A DNA stretch of 64,000 bases from Bin5 sp965221345 (GCA_965221345.1 CBDCSD010000002.1:1798001-1862000); one strand, 5' to 3'; shown: positions 24,703 through 33,736, counted from the stretch's first letter. Numbers and translations are program-made. The notes: generated from the letters alone by a model not told the origin.

Positions 24703-25409
24703 TACATTTTTTGCAAAAAGGGGTGGATTTTTTCAATAATGTTGTTTTGCCCGGTAGATCCCTCGTATTCGGCTTCTTCTTCACCGTCTCTCGTGCTAAC
24801 AAAACCAGAGTATTCAATTCTGCCGTTTGACAAGAACTCTAGGCAAAGGATGCCTCTACAGGTTTGCTCTTTGTTCTGTGGGTCGATTGGGGGTAATCTC
24901 CATTCCACTGCTAGAGTCCCATCCCAGCCAGCTACGATGGCAGGTTCTAGGTCGTTATTCTTTTTGAAGAATTCAGCGACCGACTTGAATGAATCAAAAT
25001 TCAGCTTTCCCACATCTGGGTCACTGGCGAACATTTCGATTAGGTCGTTAAGTCTTTGAGCGGCCCTATGCCCTCCACTTTCTACCAAGTCAGTCAGGAT
25101 TCCGGCTTCGTCTAGGGATGTGAAAATGGACCAGCTTGTTTGCTTGGTTTGCGTATCACCCAATGTCGGTTGTGTGTTTAGAGAAATCTCCCCAACTTTA
25201 ATTTCGAATTCATATATGCTAATCTCTGAATCACGCACAATCCCTGCTAAATCGATACGCCTGGTGGCCAACTCGGTATACTTTGAACTGTAATCTTGAA
25301 TTGAAACATCACCTAACTTCTCCCGCCTGAAGCGAAGATCACGAAGGAATGAATAAAGCGACAAGTGGGGTGACTCGCCACTCAAAGGAGCAATCTGCAG
25401 GGCAGCCAT
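24702..25409 (-). CDS. Hypothetical protein A of a translationally coupled pair
   Basis: A 235-aa protein. The N-terminal part is helical (LSLYSFLRDLRFRREKLGDV). The middle has a long charged helix region (FASDPDVGKLNFDSFKSVAEFFKKNNDLEP). The C-terminal part is a beta-type module, AIVAGWDGTLAVEWRLPPID and then LCLEFLSNGRIEYSGFVS. This W-D-G-x-x-x-x-E-W ... L-x-x-E-F-x-x-x-G-x-I-E-Y pattern recurs, from memory, in the first gene of many small uncharacterised cassettes paired with a second ~150-aa gene. It precedes protein B with a TAATG junction. AT-richer composition than the surrounding genes suggests transfer. No enzymatic motif seen. Confidence 0.6.
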   Translation of the reverse strand: MAALQIAPLSGESPHLSLYSFLRDLRFRREKLGDVSIQDYSSKYTELATRRIDLAGIVRDSEISIYEFEIKVGEISLNTQPTLGDTQTKQTSWSIFTSLDEAGILTDLVESGGHRAAQRLNDLIEMFASDPDVGKLNFDSFKSVAEFFKKNNDLEPAIVAGWDGTLAVEWRLPPIDPQNKEQTCRGILCLEFLSNGRIEYSGFVSTRDGEEEAEYEGSTGQNNIIEKIHPFLQKM

Positions 25410-25445
25410 AATCCTTTCCTATGGTTGAATCTTGGCCTGATCCGT

Positions 25446-25691
25446 TTACAATCCTAAAATGATAGAAGAATGCTCTGCTATAGCTCCACAATTCGGACAA
25501 AGCAATATAATCACAGGGAAATTCTGTGATTGTGGATTCCTTTCATCATCTAACAAGAACGTTGGCGAACTCCCTTCATAAATCAATCGTGGGCCTTGGT
25601 TACATTGATTGCATGAAACAGGAATGCCCCGTTGACTCAGTGCGACATGTATTTGCGCTAACCTATTGCCTTTGACAAGAAAGTCTGACAT
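25446..25691 (-). CDS. Small zinc-ribbon protein
   Basis: An 81-residue protein starting MSDFLVKGNRLAQIHVALSQ. CNQC is near residue 27 and CPNC near 65, the four ligands of a zinc ribbon, with the tail CGAIAEHSSIILGL. The frame is open about 49 codons upstream, but those residues are hydrophobic and unlike a start region, so I use the internal ATG. It lies between the DUF4209-like gene and the coupled pair on the same strand. Such ribbons often mediate protein or nucleic-acid contact; no specific role can be assigned. Confidence 0.55.
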   Translation of the reverse strand: MSDFLVKGNRLAQIHVALSQRGIPVSCNQCNQGPRLIYEGSSPTFLLDDERNPQSQNFPVIILLCPNCGAIAEHSSIILGL

Positions 25692-25828
25692 AACCACACA
25701 TCCCTTTACGACAATAGCCTCGTACAATATATTGCAAACATAATTGTAAACGTCAACTTGCACAAAAAGAATTGGTATGGACAGGATACAGGCACTGGGA
25801 GAACCAAAATGGAAAAACAGAGGCGAGG

Positions 25829-27670
25829 TTACTTCCAATTTGGAGAATCTCCATGACTCTGGATTTCCTCTTCACTAATGAAGTTCTGAGGTAAGGTGTT
25901 CCAGTATGCCTTGAAGGCCACCTTGAAACCGAGCCACCACGCGTAAACTGAATCATAAGTATAACATTGCTTATCGTCAACAAGACCGTGTGCAATGTTG
26001 TTCCGAAGGTTCGGCCCAGTTGGGTCGCAAAACAGAGTACTTATTTCATATGTCAGATTGTCTCCAAGAATTTCTTTCGTCTCTTCAAGATGTATCAGGG
26101 TGCCCAGGCCATTCTCCGTTACTATACCGTCCTCCGTCTTGATAGTGGGCACACCTGCCGCGTTGAGATGAAAACGCACCATATGCTCAATCTGAGGAGT
26201 TAGCAAATGGATTGAAGTCGTAAAATCCTGACTGAATCCAAAGGCCAATGACTTGCCAAAGAGATTTTCTCGTCCTTTTGGCACAGCAGGTGATCGTCTA
26301 GCGATGTCGATAAAATCATCTTCACTTAAAATGTGTTCTAGGTTCAACAATTCTAAAGCTGGCAGTATTTTCGCTTGGACGGCGATCAAAACCCTGACGC
26401 CATAAAAGAACTCATTCATCTCTGCACGAACTACCAACTCATATTCTTCAGGAGCCAAAGAATCGCTAAATGCAGGCAATTTGAAGATGACTCTACCGTC
26501 ATGGCTCAAATAATCTTTGGGAAACATCCTATGTGTTTGAGAACGAGATAGGTTTTCGAGCGCCTCCTCACGCAAGTTGCTAACATCAACTCTGTGCAAA
26601 TCGGCAAAGGCTTTAAGTGCTTCCAACAATGGTTTGCCAGTCACAGCGCTGCGGGCTTCTTCAACAATCTCGCTCACATCTACTCCTGGTGTATTGACTG
26701 CAATCAATTCACCCATGGCTCGTGGATTATACTCGCTAATGAGCGTTCTCAATTCTTGGATTTCTTGGTCTACTTGGTGGCGATGCCAATAATTTCCAGG
26801 AATTTTACGATAGACCTGTATGGCGTTTTCTAGGAAACCAGCGGCAAGCCTGTAACTAGGGGTGTCGGAGTCGATTCTGTCCGTAGCCTCTTTCTTGAAC
26901 ATGCCCGCCTCCAAAACGGTCATTTCAATAGACTTCTCTTCATCACCTGAAAATTTGAACCATTTCGCGGAAGCAAAATAGAACCTACCAGCCGTGTGGA
27001 AATTACCATCATTGTCAAATTTGCCCGCCAGAGATTTCAGTTTAGTCGCCACTGTTGTTGAATGATCTCTGGCAAGTTTTCCAGTCATTAGGGTTTCGGC
27101 AAGTAGATAACCATAGAAGCCGCGTTCCGTCGTTGCCGAATCAAGTGCAGAAATGAGTGAGGATTCGATACGGTCAAGGCGATCTTCAGCTGCCTTTCCG
27201 ATTCTCCGACTCAAATCTATGGCTCGTTGCCAACATTCTTGTCCATCACCAAACCATGTGTCGGCATCCAAAGGAAGTTGCATGTAACTGTCGATGGCAA
27301 GTAAAGCGAATTGTATATCACGATGCTTCTGACTATTCCAGACCATGTTTGCCAATTTACCTCTCAGTAATGAGTTTTTGACAAACCTTGCGATCTGCTT
27401 AAAGAATCTAATCTCGAAATCAGCAAAGGAGTCCGAGTTGTTGGGCGAGACATGCGCCCAACACACTTTATCCAAAAGCATCAACACCTCACAATTTAGA
27501 TGTCTGTCTTCGTCTTCCGCCTTTCTTGCCGCTTTGAATAACGCTTGACCTATTGATGTGTACCCTAAATCAGAAGCATTTCTGAGGATTGCCTCCAAAT
27601 CAATCTCTTTGAAGGTGGCAAGTGCTGATTCAAAATTGTCCTCAATAGGAGAAGCACGGTCAGTTTTCAT
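25829..27670 (-). CDS. DUF4209-like protein with a C-terminal HEPN-type R-x4-H motif
   Basis: A 613-aa, mostly helical protein. The N-terminal 300 residues look like TPR-type helical repeats (for example GNFHTAGRFYFASAKWFKFS). The C-terminal third resembles DUF4209, with GPNLRNNIAHGLVDD (about 552-566). RNNIAH there is the R-x4-H signature of HEPN ribonucleases (Arg556, His561). HEPN proteins act in toxin-antitoxin, CRISPR and phage-defence systems, where they cut RNA on activation. No signal peptide or membrane segment. It is the first gene of the island's minus-strand block and the largest. Its composition is AT-richer than the window. Defence function is inferred from motif and context. 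Confidence 0.65.
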   Translation of the reverse strand: MKTDRASPIEDNFESALATFKEIDLEAILRNASDLGYTSIGQALFKAARKAEDEDRHLNCEVLMLLDKVCWAHVSPNNSDSFADFEIRFFKQIARFVKNSLLRGKLANMVWNSQKHRDIQFALLAIDSYMQLPLDADTWFGDGQECWQRAIDLSRRIGKAAEDRLDRIESSLISALDSATTERGFYGYLLAETLMTGKLARDHSTTVATKLKSLAGKFDNDGNFHTAGRFYFASAKWFKFSGDEEKSIEMTVLEAGMFKKEATDRIDSDTPSYRLAAGFLENAIQVYRKIPGNYWHRHQVDQEIQELRTLISEYNPRAMGELIAVNTPGVDVSEIVEEARSAVTGKPLLEALKAFADLHRVDVSNLREEALENLSRSQTHRMFPKDYLSHDGRVIFKLPAFSDSLAPEEYELVVRAEMNEFFYGVRVLIAVQAKILPALELLNLEHILSEDDFIDIARRSPAVPKGRENLFGKSLAFGFSQDFTTSIHLLTPQIEHMVRFHLNAAGVPTIKTEDGIVTENGLGTLIHLEETKEILGDNLTYEISTLFCDPTGPNLRNNIAHGLVDDKQCYTYDSVYAWWLGFKVAFKAYWNTLPQNFISEEEIQSHGDSPNWK

Positions 27671-27770
27671 ATAGCTACGCCCGACCAGATGTGGTTTGTC
27701 CTATCTGAATCTGCCCAAGTATAGCTAGACGAGGTTCGAGAGTCAAGGAGTTGCGCGTAGGATGGAGAAG

Positions 27771-27839
27771 TTATGCCTCGGTAGCCAAATTAGGCAGCCG
27801 TTCGCACTCAGGACACGTCTGGCTGTTCTTGTCTAGCAT
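27771..27839 (-). CDS. Tiny CxxC ORF in the right inverted repeat
   Basis: A 22-residue frame, MLDKNSQTCPECERLPNLAT plus two residues, with AAGGAG just upstream. It mirrors the left-flank ORF over its first ten codons and then diverges. Probably a stub of the same small-gene family at the opposite end of the island. Confidence 0.35.
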   Translation of the reverse strand: MLDKNSQTCPECERLPNLATEA

Positions 27840-27876
27840 CTCTGTCTCCTTGAGAGTTGAATGTTATTTTGCGATA
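27810..27876 (-). repeat. Right inverted repeat of the AT-richer island
   Basis: Reverse-complement partner of 24081-24147: TATCGCAAAATAACATTC and onward through AAGGAGACAGAGATGCTAGA to AGACGTGTCCT. Alignment is ungapped over 67 bases with mismatches concentrated at the outer end. Confidence 0.75.
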
Positions 27877-27937
27877 TAAGCCCTTTTGAAAAGGTTCGGG
27901 CATCGGCTCGTCGCCCAGCATATCCTTACCCTCTCAG

Positions 27938-27990
27938 GTCTATCCACGAAGGATTTTCTTAGTGCATTTTCCTGCTCTTCGTGGATAGAC
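27938..27990. terminator. 14-bp stem hairpin downstream of dnaE2
   Basis: GTCTATCCACGAAG (27938-27951) is perfectly complementary to CTTCGTGGATAGAC (27977-27990), with a 25-base loop. It lies about 60 bases past the dnaE2 stop, where a terminator is expected. There is no strong T-run, and the stem sequence belongs to the CTTCGTGGAT repeat family found elsewhere in the window, so it may be a repeat pair instead. Confidence 0.4.
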
Positions 27991-28053
27991 GCCGTTCTTC
28001 CTGCCAGTTGCGCAGTATTGCCCCTGACTTGACCTTGACTTGATCTCCCCCCC

Positions 28054-31000
28054 TCAATGCCAATCGTGCGCACGCGGCATCCTCACCCCCACCCGAACTG
28101 CCCGCAACGACGAAACGATCACATTAGTCGTCCCGTCCCACTTCGAAATGACCCCGTTCACCTCGATCACCTGGCTGTCCAACTCGCGGCTATGCCGGGC
28201 AAACACATCCGCCCACAGAATGATCTGAATATCACCGAACTCGTCCTCTATCGTCACGAACACCGTGCCCTCCCGCCCGCGTGGATGCTGCCTTGCCACC
28301 GGCCAGCCCGCCACCGTCACCGCCGCCCCTTCACCCAGCCTTTCCACCTCAACCGACGAACGAATATGGCGGCCCAGCGTCGGCCGCACAAACTCCATCA
28401 AATGCCCCTTGGGATAGATCTCCAGCACCTGGTACTCGCCGATCATCTGCTCGCGCGCATCGAAATCCGTCAACTCGGCCACACTGTCCGGCCGCAAGAG
28501 CGACAGCGCCCTCTGCCCGTTTCCCGCCGGCCGAACCGTAAGACCCGCCTCCCACAGCGCTTGGCGCCGGTTGGGGGCGATACCGTCAAATGCCCCCGCC
28601 AGCGCCAGCGAAAGCACCGCCTGCTCAGTCATCCCCGTCCGCCGCACCAGGTCGTCTGTGCTCATGTACTCGCCTTGCCGCTCCCTCTCCTCCACAATGC
28701 GCCTGGCCCACGCCTCCCCTACATCCTTCGTGAACACCAGCCCCATCCGCACAGATCCGCTCTCCGGCGTGCATCGAATCTGGCTTCGATTGACGCACGG
28801 ATTGAGGAACGGTATCCCAAAGCGCCGCGCGTCCTGCTTCAGCGTCTCCAAAGGGTAAAAGCCCATCGGCTGGTTGTTCATCAGCGCCACAAAAAACTCC
28901 AGCGGGTAATAACACTTCAGCCAGGCCGCCTGGAAGGCCGTGATCGCGAAAGCATGTGAATGGCTTTCCGGGAACATGTAATGCCCGTTGATCTTCGCAA
29001 AAATCCGCCGCGCCGTCTCCTCAGGAACGCCCCGGCCGCGCGCGCCCTCGCGGAACCGTTCCCAGTGCAACGCGATCAGATGCTCGTTGTTCGACTTGGC
29101 AAACGCACGCCGGATTTCGTCCGCCTGCGCCGCAGTCATGCCGGTCACGTCCGTGATCAACTGCACCACCTGCTCCTGCCACACGATGATGCCGTACCCC
29201 CGCGCCAGCGCACGCTCCTCCAGCGGATGGTCATACTCCCATTCGGCTCCATGCCTGTATCTTTCCACAAACTGCGAGACCGCGCTCCCCTGCACCCCGA
29301 CCCCGGGACGGATCAGAGCGACCTGGTAAGCGAGATCGAGCAGATTGCGCGAGCGCAAACGCTGCCCCATCTTCAACTGCGCCGGCGACTGCAACAGAAA
29401 TATCCCCTTCGACAGGCCCGCGTTGATCATGTCGTACACCTTCGGGTCCTCCGGGTCTATCCCGCTCAGATCGGGCCGCTTCCCCTCCCGCAGTTCGACC
29501 AGATCGAGTGCCTCCTCCAGCTGGTCGAGAACCGGCAGCGACAGGATATCGATCTTGGCGAAGCCCGCGTCCGCCACGCTGTCCTTGTCCCAGTCCATGA
29601 TGAATCGGCCCTCTATCGCCCCCGCCCGCACCGGAACCATCTCCGGCAGCGGCGAACTGCTGAGTATCATCCCTCCCACATGCTGGCTCAACAGCTTCGG
29701 CGCGCCCATCAACTGCGGCGCCAGTTCGATCAACTCCTTCCAGCCGCACGCGCCCACCCGCTGGCTAAAGGCCGGCAGCTGCGTCATCTCCTCTCGCAAG
29801 CGCGCCGCATCATGCGAACGCATCTGCTTCGAGAGCAGGCTCAACTCCTCCCGCGGCAGCCCCAGAGCCTTGCCCAGATCCTGCAGCACCCCCTTTATCT
29901 TGTAGGTGAAGATCGCGCCCGCCAGCACCGCATACTCCGGCCCGAACCGCCGGTGGACCCGCTCGATCAACTCGTCCCGCAAAGCCCTCGGAAAGTCGAG
30001 GTCGATGTCCGGCAGCACCGTCATGTCTTCAGACAGAAAACGTTCCAGCGTGAGATTCCACGCAAGGGGATCGATATGGCTGATGCCAATCAGATATCCC
30101 ACCAGCAGCGCCACCGATGACCCGCGCCCTCTGCCCGGCGGCTCGCGCCCCTCGCACTGCGAGGACCGTCCTCGCTCTTCCACGATCTCCTGGGCGACCA
30201 GCACAATCTCCCGGTAGAGCAGCAGGAAACCGGCCAGACCATGACTGCCAATCAGACTGAACTCCTCTTCCAATCGCTCTGCGATCCGTTCCGACACCGA
30301 GCCGTAGCGCCGCGCCGCCGCCTCATAACAGAGCCGTTTGAGATAGCCCTCAGCCGTATAGCCCTCCGGCAGCGCAGGCTCCGGCAGCGTATACCCCAAA
30401 TCGGTGCTGAGATCGAAAGAGCAGCGCTCGGCGATACGGACGGTGTTGGCGACCGCCTCCGGAAACTCCCCAAAAAGACGCGCCATCTCCGCCGGCGGCT
30501 TCAGATAGAGATGATCGTTGGGCCGCAGATGCGGCAACGCCTGGTCGATAGTCGTGTTGTGCCGGATCGCCACCAACGCATTTTGCAGCCGGTACCGTTC
30601 CGGCGTGTGGTAATGCACATCGTTGGTGACCGCCAATAGGATGCCGGCCTCATCCGCAACCCCCGCCAGCTTGCTGTTGCGCATCGTGTCCCCCTGCAAA
30701 AAGTTCTGCTGCAGCGCCACGTAGACCGAGTCGCGGCCGTACCACCCCGCATACGCCTGCAACAGCGCCGCCGCCTGCTGCCGCCGCCCCCCCAGCGCCA
30801 ACCGCGCCAGACAACTGTCACGCCCCCCCGTCAGCAGAATGACCCCCTCCGCATGTGCTGCCAGATGCCCGGGATCCAGCCGCGGCTCTCTGCGATCGAC
30901 GGCGTTGGCAAGCGTAAACAGACGCGAAATGTTCGAGTACCCCTGCCGCGTCTTCGCCAGCAGCGTCACCCGCGAACCATCATCCAGCGTCAACTCCCCA

Positions 31001-31194
31001 CCCGTAATCGGCCGGATCCCCAAACTGTTCGCCAAACGCGCAAACTCCAGCGCGCCGCACAGATTCGTGTCCGTCAGCGCCAGCGAACTGTAGCCGTACT
31101 CCTTCGCCTGCGTCAGCAGTTCGTGCGGATGCGACGCCCCCACCCCAAACGAATAAAAACTCTTCGCCTGCAGCTCAACGTATCCACTCCCCAT
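28054..31194 (-). CDS. dnaE2: Error-prone DNA polymerase III alpha subunit DnaE2 (ImuC)
   Basis: The translesion polymerase of the SOS mutasome; 1046 aa, normal for DnaE2. The N-terminal PHP region reads LQAKSFYSFGVGASHPHELL, where the usual HCHS-type metal motif is lost. The palm has PDIDLDF (Asp396, 398, 400) and the third carboxylate in AKIDILSLPVLDQ. The helix-hairpin-helix region follows, then a C-terminal OB-fold VTVAGWPVARQHPRGREGTV and VTIEDEFGDIQI. GGAGGT six bases upstream fixes the ATG; the in-frame TTG further up lies within this site. It is downstream of imuB on the same strand but separated by about 820 bases of repeat DNA. No imuA is seen. Confidence 0.93.
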   Translation of the reverse strand: MGSGYVELQAKSFYSFGVGASHPHELLTQAKEYGYSSLALTDTNLCGALEFARLANSLGIRPITGGELTLDDGSRVTLLAKTRQGYSNISRLFTLANAVDRREPRLDPGHLAAHAEGVILLTGGRDSCLARLALGGRRQQAAALLQAYAGWYGRDSVYVALQQNFLQGDTMRNSKLAGVADEAGILLAVTNDVHYHTPERYRLQNALVAIRHNTTIDQALPHLRPNDHLYLKPPAEMARLFGEFPEAVANTVRIAERCSFDLSTDLGYTLPEPALPEGYTAEGYLKRLCYEAAARRYGSVSERIAERLEEEFSLIGSHGLAGFLLLYREIVLVAQEIVEERGRSSQCEGREPPGRGRGSSVALLVGYLIGISHIDPLAWNLTLERFLSEDMTVLPDIDLDFPRALRDELIERVHRRFGPEYAVLAGAIFTYKIKGVLQDLGKALGLPREELSLLSKQMRSHDAARLREEMTQLPAFSQRVGACGWKELIELAPQLMGAPKLLSQHVGGMILSSSPLPEMVPVRAGAIEGRFIMDWDKDSVADAGFAKIDILSLPVLDQLEEALDLVELREGKRPDLSGIDPEDPKVYDMINAGLSKGIFLLQSPAQLKMGQRLRSRNLLDLAYQVALIRPGVGVQGSAVSQFVERYRHGAEWEYDHPLEERALARGYGIIVWQEQVVQLITDVTGMTAAQADEIRRAFAKSNNEHLIALHWERFREGARGRGVPEETARRIFAKINGHYMFPESHSHAFAITAFQAAWLKCYYPLEFFVALMNNQPMGFYPLETLKQDARRFGIPFLNPCVNRSQIRCTPESGSVRMGLVFTKDVGEAWARRIVEERERQGEYMSTDDLVRRTGMTEQAVLSLALAGAFDGIAPNRRQALWEAGLTVRPAGNGQRALSLLRPDSVAELTDFDAREQMIGEYQVLEIYPKGHLMEFVRPTLGRHIRSSVEVERLGEGAAVTVAGWPVARQHPRGREGTVFVTIEDEFGDIQIILWADVFARHSRELDSQVIEVNGVISKWDGTTNVIVSSLRAVRVGVRMPRAHDWH

Positions 31195-32017
31195 AAATCC
31201 ACCTCCCCCCAATCTCAGCCCTGACTCTCAGTCTCTTGCGCAGTCCCTTCCCGCCGCGCAAAACGAAAACCCAAAAGAACTCCCGCGTACGAGCGGAATC
31301 ACTGAAAACTAAGAACTGACTACTAAAAACTGGTGTTCGGGGCGGTCGGGCCTTCGGCCCTCCCTTGTGCGGGGGGACACCCCCCGCAACGCCCCCCTCA
31401 AAACCCGACTGCAAACACGCCCCGCCACCGCCGCACTGCTCTTCTGCCCCTAACCCCTGCAGCCGATACTCCGCGCCCCTCCGTGGATCAAAAGGTGTTA
31501 AGGTGTTCTCCGTGCCCCTCCGCGCCCCTCCGTGGATCAAAAGGTGTTAAAGGTGTTCTCCGCGCCCCTCCGCGGCCCTCCGCGGATCAAAAGGTGTTAA
31601 GGTGTTCTCCGTGCCCCTCCGTGGATCAAAGGGTTTCAAGATGTTCTCCGTGCCCCTCCGCGGCCCTCCGCGGATCAAAAGGTGTTAAGGTGTTCTCCGC
31701 GCCCCTCCGCGGCCCTCCGCGGATCAAAGGTGTTAAAAGTGTTCTCCGCACCCCTCCGCGGCCCTCCGTGGATCAAAAGGTGTTAAGGTGTTCTCCGCGC
31801 CCCTCCGCGGCCCTCCGCGGATCAAAAGGTGTTAAGGTGTTCTCCGTGCCCCTCCGTGGATATCTCCACCAGCACTCCACCGTTCGCCAGCCATCCTGAA
31901 AATCCCCAAATCCTGCAAATCCTGATTCAGACAGCGCGAAACGCCCCTCCCCAAAAACCCGTCCCGCCACCGCCGCACAGGTCTCCAGCCCCTGACCCCT
32001 ACCCCCTGACCTACCCC
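31195..32017. repeat. Tandem-repeat array between imuB and dnaE2
   Basis: From 31469 to 31865 about eight or nine units of 38-53 bases carry CTCCGYGGATCAAAAGGTG, TTAAGGTGTTCTCC and CGCCCCTCCGCGGCCCTC. Around it are a copy of the GC-rich element (31341-31399) and a copy of the TTCAGACA tail element (31893-31936). Open frames across it are repeat artefacts. No gene. Confidence 0.85.
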
Positions 32018-33694
32018 CTATCCCCCGCCGTTCTGCCTATACCACAGACCGTCCCTCTCATCCCGGAACAACGTCACCTGCCCGTTGTCGGGTTCGCTCT
32101 GGTTGTCGCCAGCCCCAGCCGTTTGGGCACTCGGCGACAACCAAATCCGATAATAGGCACGCGTAATCGGCTGCGCCAGCCACCACAGATCGAACGTCCA
32201 CCGGTCCGCGATGCGGGCGACCCCGCGCCAGCGCCGCGCAAGCTGCACCGCCACCGGCTGACGCGCCGACCCTTCCCGCACCTCCACCGGCGTCGGCGCA
32301 TGCAACGGCCTGATGTCGTCCCTCTTGGCCGGATCGATCGGGATCTGCATCGCCCGCATCTCAGGCGCAGGATGCCACGGCGCCACCTCCGCGATGCGAT
32401 GCAGAATGTGCTTCCCGTTCATGCGCACCTGCAGTCGCCTTTCCATCTCCATCAGCCGGCGTCCGGCCTCCTCCTTCACATCCTCAAAAAGTCCCATCTG
32501 CATCCCCGAGCCACCGCGAAAATCGGACAGCGTCAGCGTCACATCCTCAACCGGGATCTGCGGCGGCTCCAGCTCCAGCCGGTTCCTGACCAGGGCGGCC
32601 GCACCTTCCCAGCGTCCAACCGGCTGCTTGAAAGCGGTCGACACCGTCCACGGCGGCCAGCCGCGCGCACTGCCCTGCAGAGCCGCCGCGCCCACCAACC
32701 TGCCCCCCAACTCAGGGCGGGCATAACCCCTCCGCAGCAGCGTATCGACCGCCACCAGGAGAAGCTCGATCGAAGTAGAGTTGAACGGCAACGAAATCTC
32801 CTCAACGATCGACTCCTCGAACGCCGTCGGGATGACAGAGCTGTCGTCAATCCCATTGCAGAGCGCCCACAACCGGCTGCCGTCACGTCCGAACTGGGCG
32901 ACGATGAGATGCTCTTCCATCGCCGCAACCTCCCCCATCGTGTGCAGACCGAAGCGGCGCAGCTTGCTCTTCACATCGGCGGCAACGGGAAGCAGCTCGA
33001 TCGAATACGGCGCCAGGAACTCCCGCACCTCCGCGGGCGCGTGCGACACCCCCGGCGCCCGCGTGCGCGCCGCAACAAACGCCGGGAACTTGGCATCCGC
33101 CACCCCAATCCGGGGCTTCAGGTCCGCGGGAACCGCGTCCAGCAACGCGCAGAGGACCCGCTCCTCACCCCCATACAGCGCCTCCAGTCCGTCAAGACGC
33201 ACGTAGGCTGTGCCCAGCTCCCCCCCTTCAACACGGTCGCTGACCCCCTGCAAGGCCCTGATCACCTCGCCGAAGATCTGCCGGTAGTACAACTCGTCCG
33301 CATTCAGCACAACTGCCTCGGCAACGTACGACACCGCCTGCTCCAGCGTCATGCCCACCTTCACGCCCGCCGCGCCCGGAAAGTAGTCCACCACCACCGG
33401 CGGCCCGCCCACACTCCCCCCGCGCTCAACAATCAAAGTCGAAGGCTTGTGCGACCGCATCTGCTGCGCATTTGCACAAGCCTGAGCAGCAGGCTCCTCC
33501 GCCCGCATCTCCTCCGCACCTGCACAAGCCCGATCCGAAAGCGCCTGCAACCCCGACCGAGCGGCGACGGACTCCGAGGATAAGGAGTCCAAGCTGTTCT
33601 CTCTCTCCTCACTCCTCTCCCCTCTCTCCTCGCCTTTTCGCCTCATCTCCGCCTTTGCCCGCAAATGCGTAATCAGAACACAAGCCACTCGCAT
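32018..33694 (-). CDS. imuB: ImuB, inactive Y-family polymerase-like mutasome protein, with an N-terminal in-frame insertion
   Basis: ImuB links the SOS mutasome to the sliding clamp. It begins MRVACVLITHLRAKAEMRR as usual, but residues of about 20-82 are an atypical charged insertion (GEERGERSEERENS, then ACAGAEEMRAEEPAAQ and ACANAQQMRSHKP) before the normal strand STLIVERGGSVGGPPVVV. The Y-family catalytic acidic residues are not evident, as expected for ImuB. The little-finger and C-terminal parts follow (GRRLMEMERRLQVRMNGKHI, then YRIWLSP and GLWYRQNG at the end). Length 558 aa is slightly long, explained by the insertion. GGAGG lies eight bases before the ATG and an SOS palindrome is about 45 bases upstream. 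Confidence 0.85.
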   Translation of the reverse strand: MRVACVLITHLRAKAEMRRKGEERGERSEERENSLDSLSSESVAARSGLQALSDRACAGAEEMRAEEPAAQACANAQQMRSHKPSTLIVERGGSVGGPPVVVDYFPGAAGVKVGMTLEQAVSYVAEAVVLNADELYYRQIFGEVIRALQGVSDRVEGGELGTAYVRLDGLEALYGGEERVLCALLDAVPADLKPRIGVADAKFPAFVAARTRAPGVSHAPAEVREFLAPYSIELLPVAADVKSKLRRFGLHTMGEVAAMEEHLIVAQFGRDGSRLWALCNGIDDSSVIPTAFEESIVEEISLPFNSTSIELLLVAVDTLLRRGYARPELGGRLVGAAALQGSARGWPPWTVSTAFKQPVGRWEGAAALVRNRLELEPPQIPVEDVTLTLSDFRGGSGMQMGLFEDVKEEAGRRLMEMERRLQVRMNGKHILHRIAEVAPWHPAPEMRAMQIPIDPAKRDDIRPLHAPTPVEVREGSARQPVAVQLARRWRGVARIADRWTFDLWWLAQPITRAYYRIWLSPSAQTAGAGDNQSEPDNGQVTLFRDERDGLWYRQNGGG

Positions 33695-33736
33695 AATTCC
33701 TTCCTCCAGCTAGCGCCGGGACCCATTTCAGCCGCC

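Noticed and set aside
31333..31899. 188-aa open frame in the imuB-dnaE2 gap
   Set aside because: Made entirely of the tandem repeat and the GC-rich element; no start signal or domain.
31829..33583. 584-aa plus-strand frame opposite imuB
   Set aside because: Arg/His/Pro-rich antisense reading of a clear ImuB gene.
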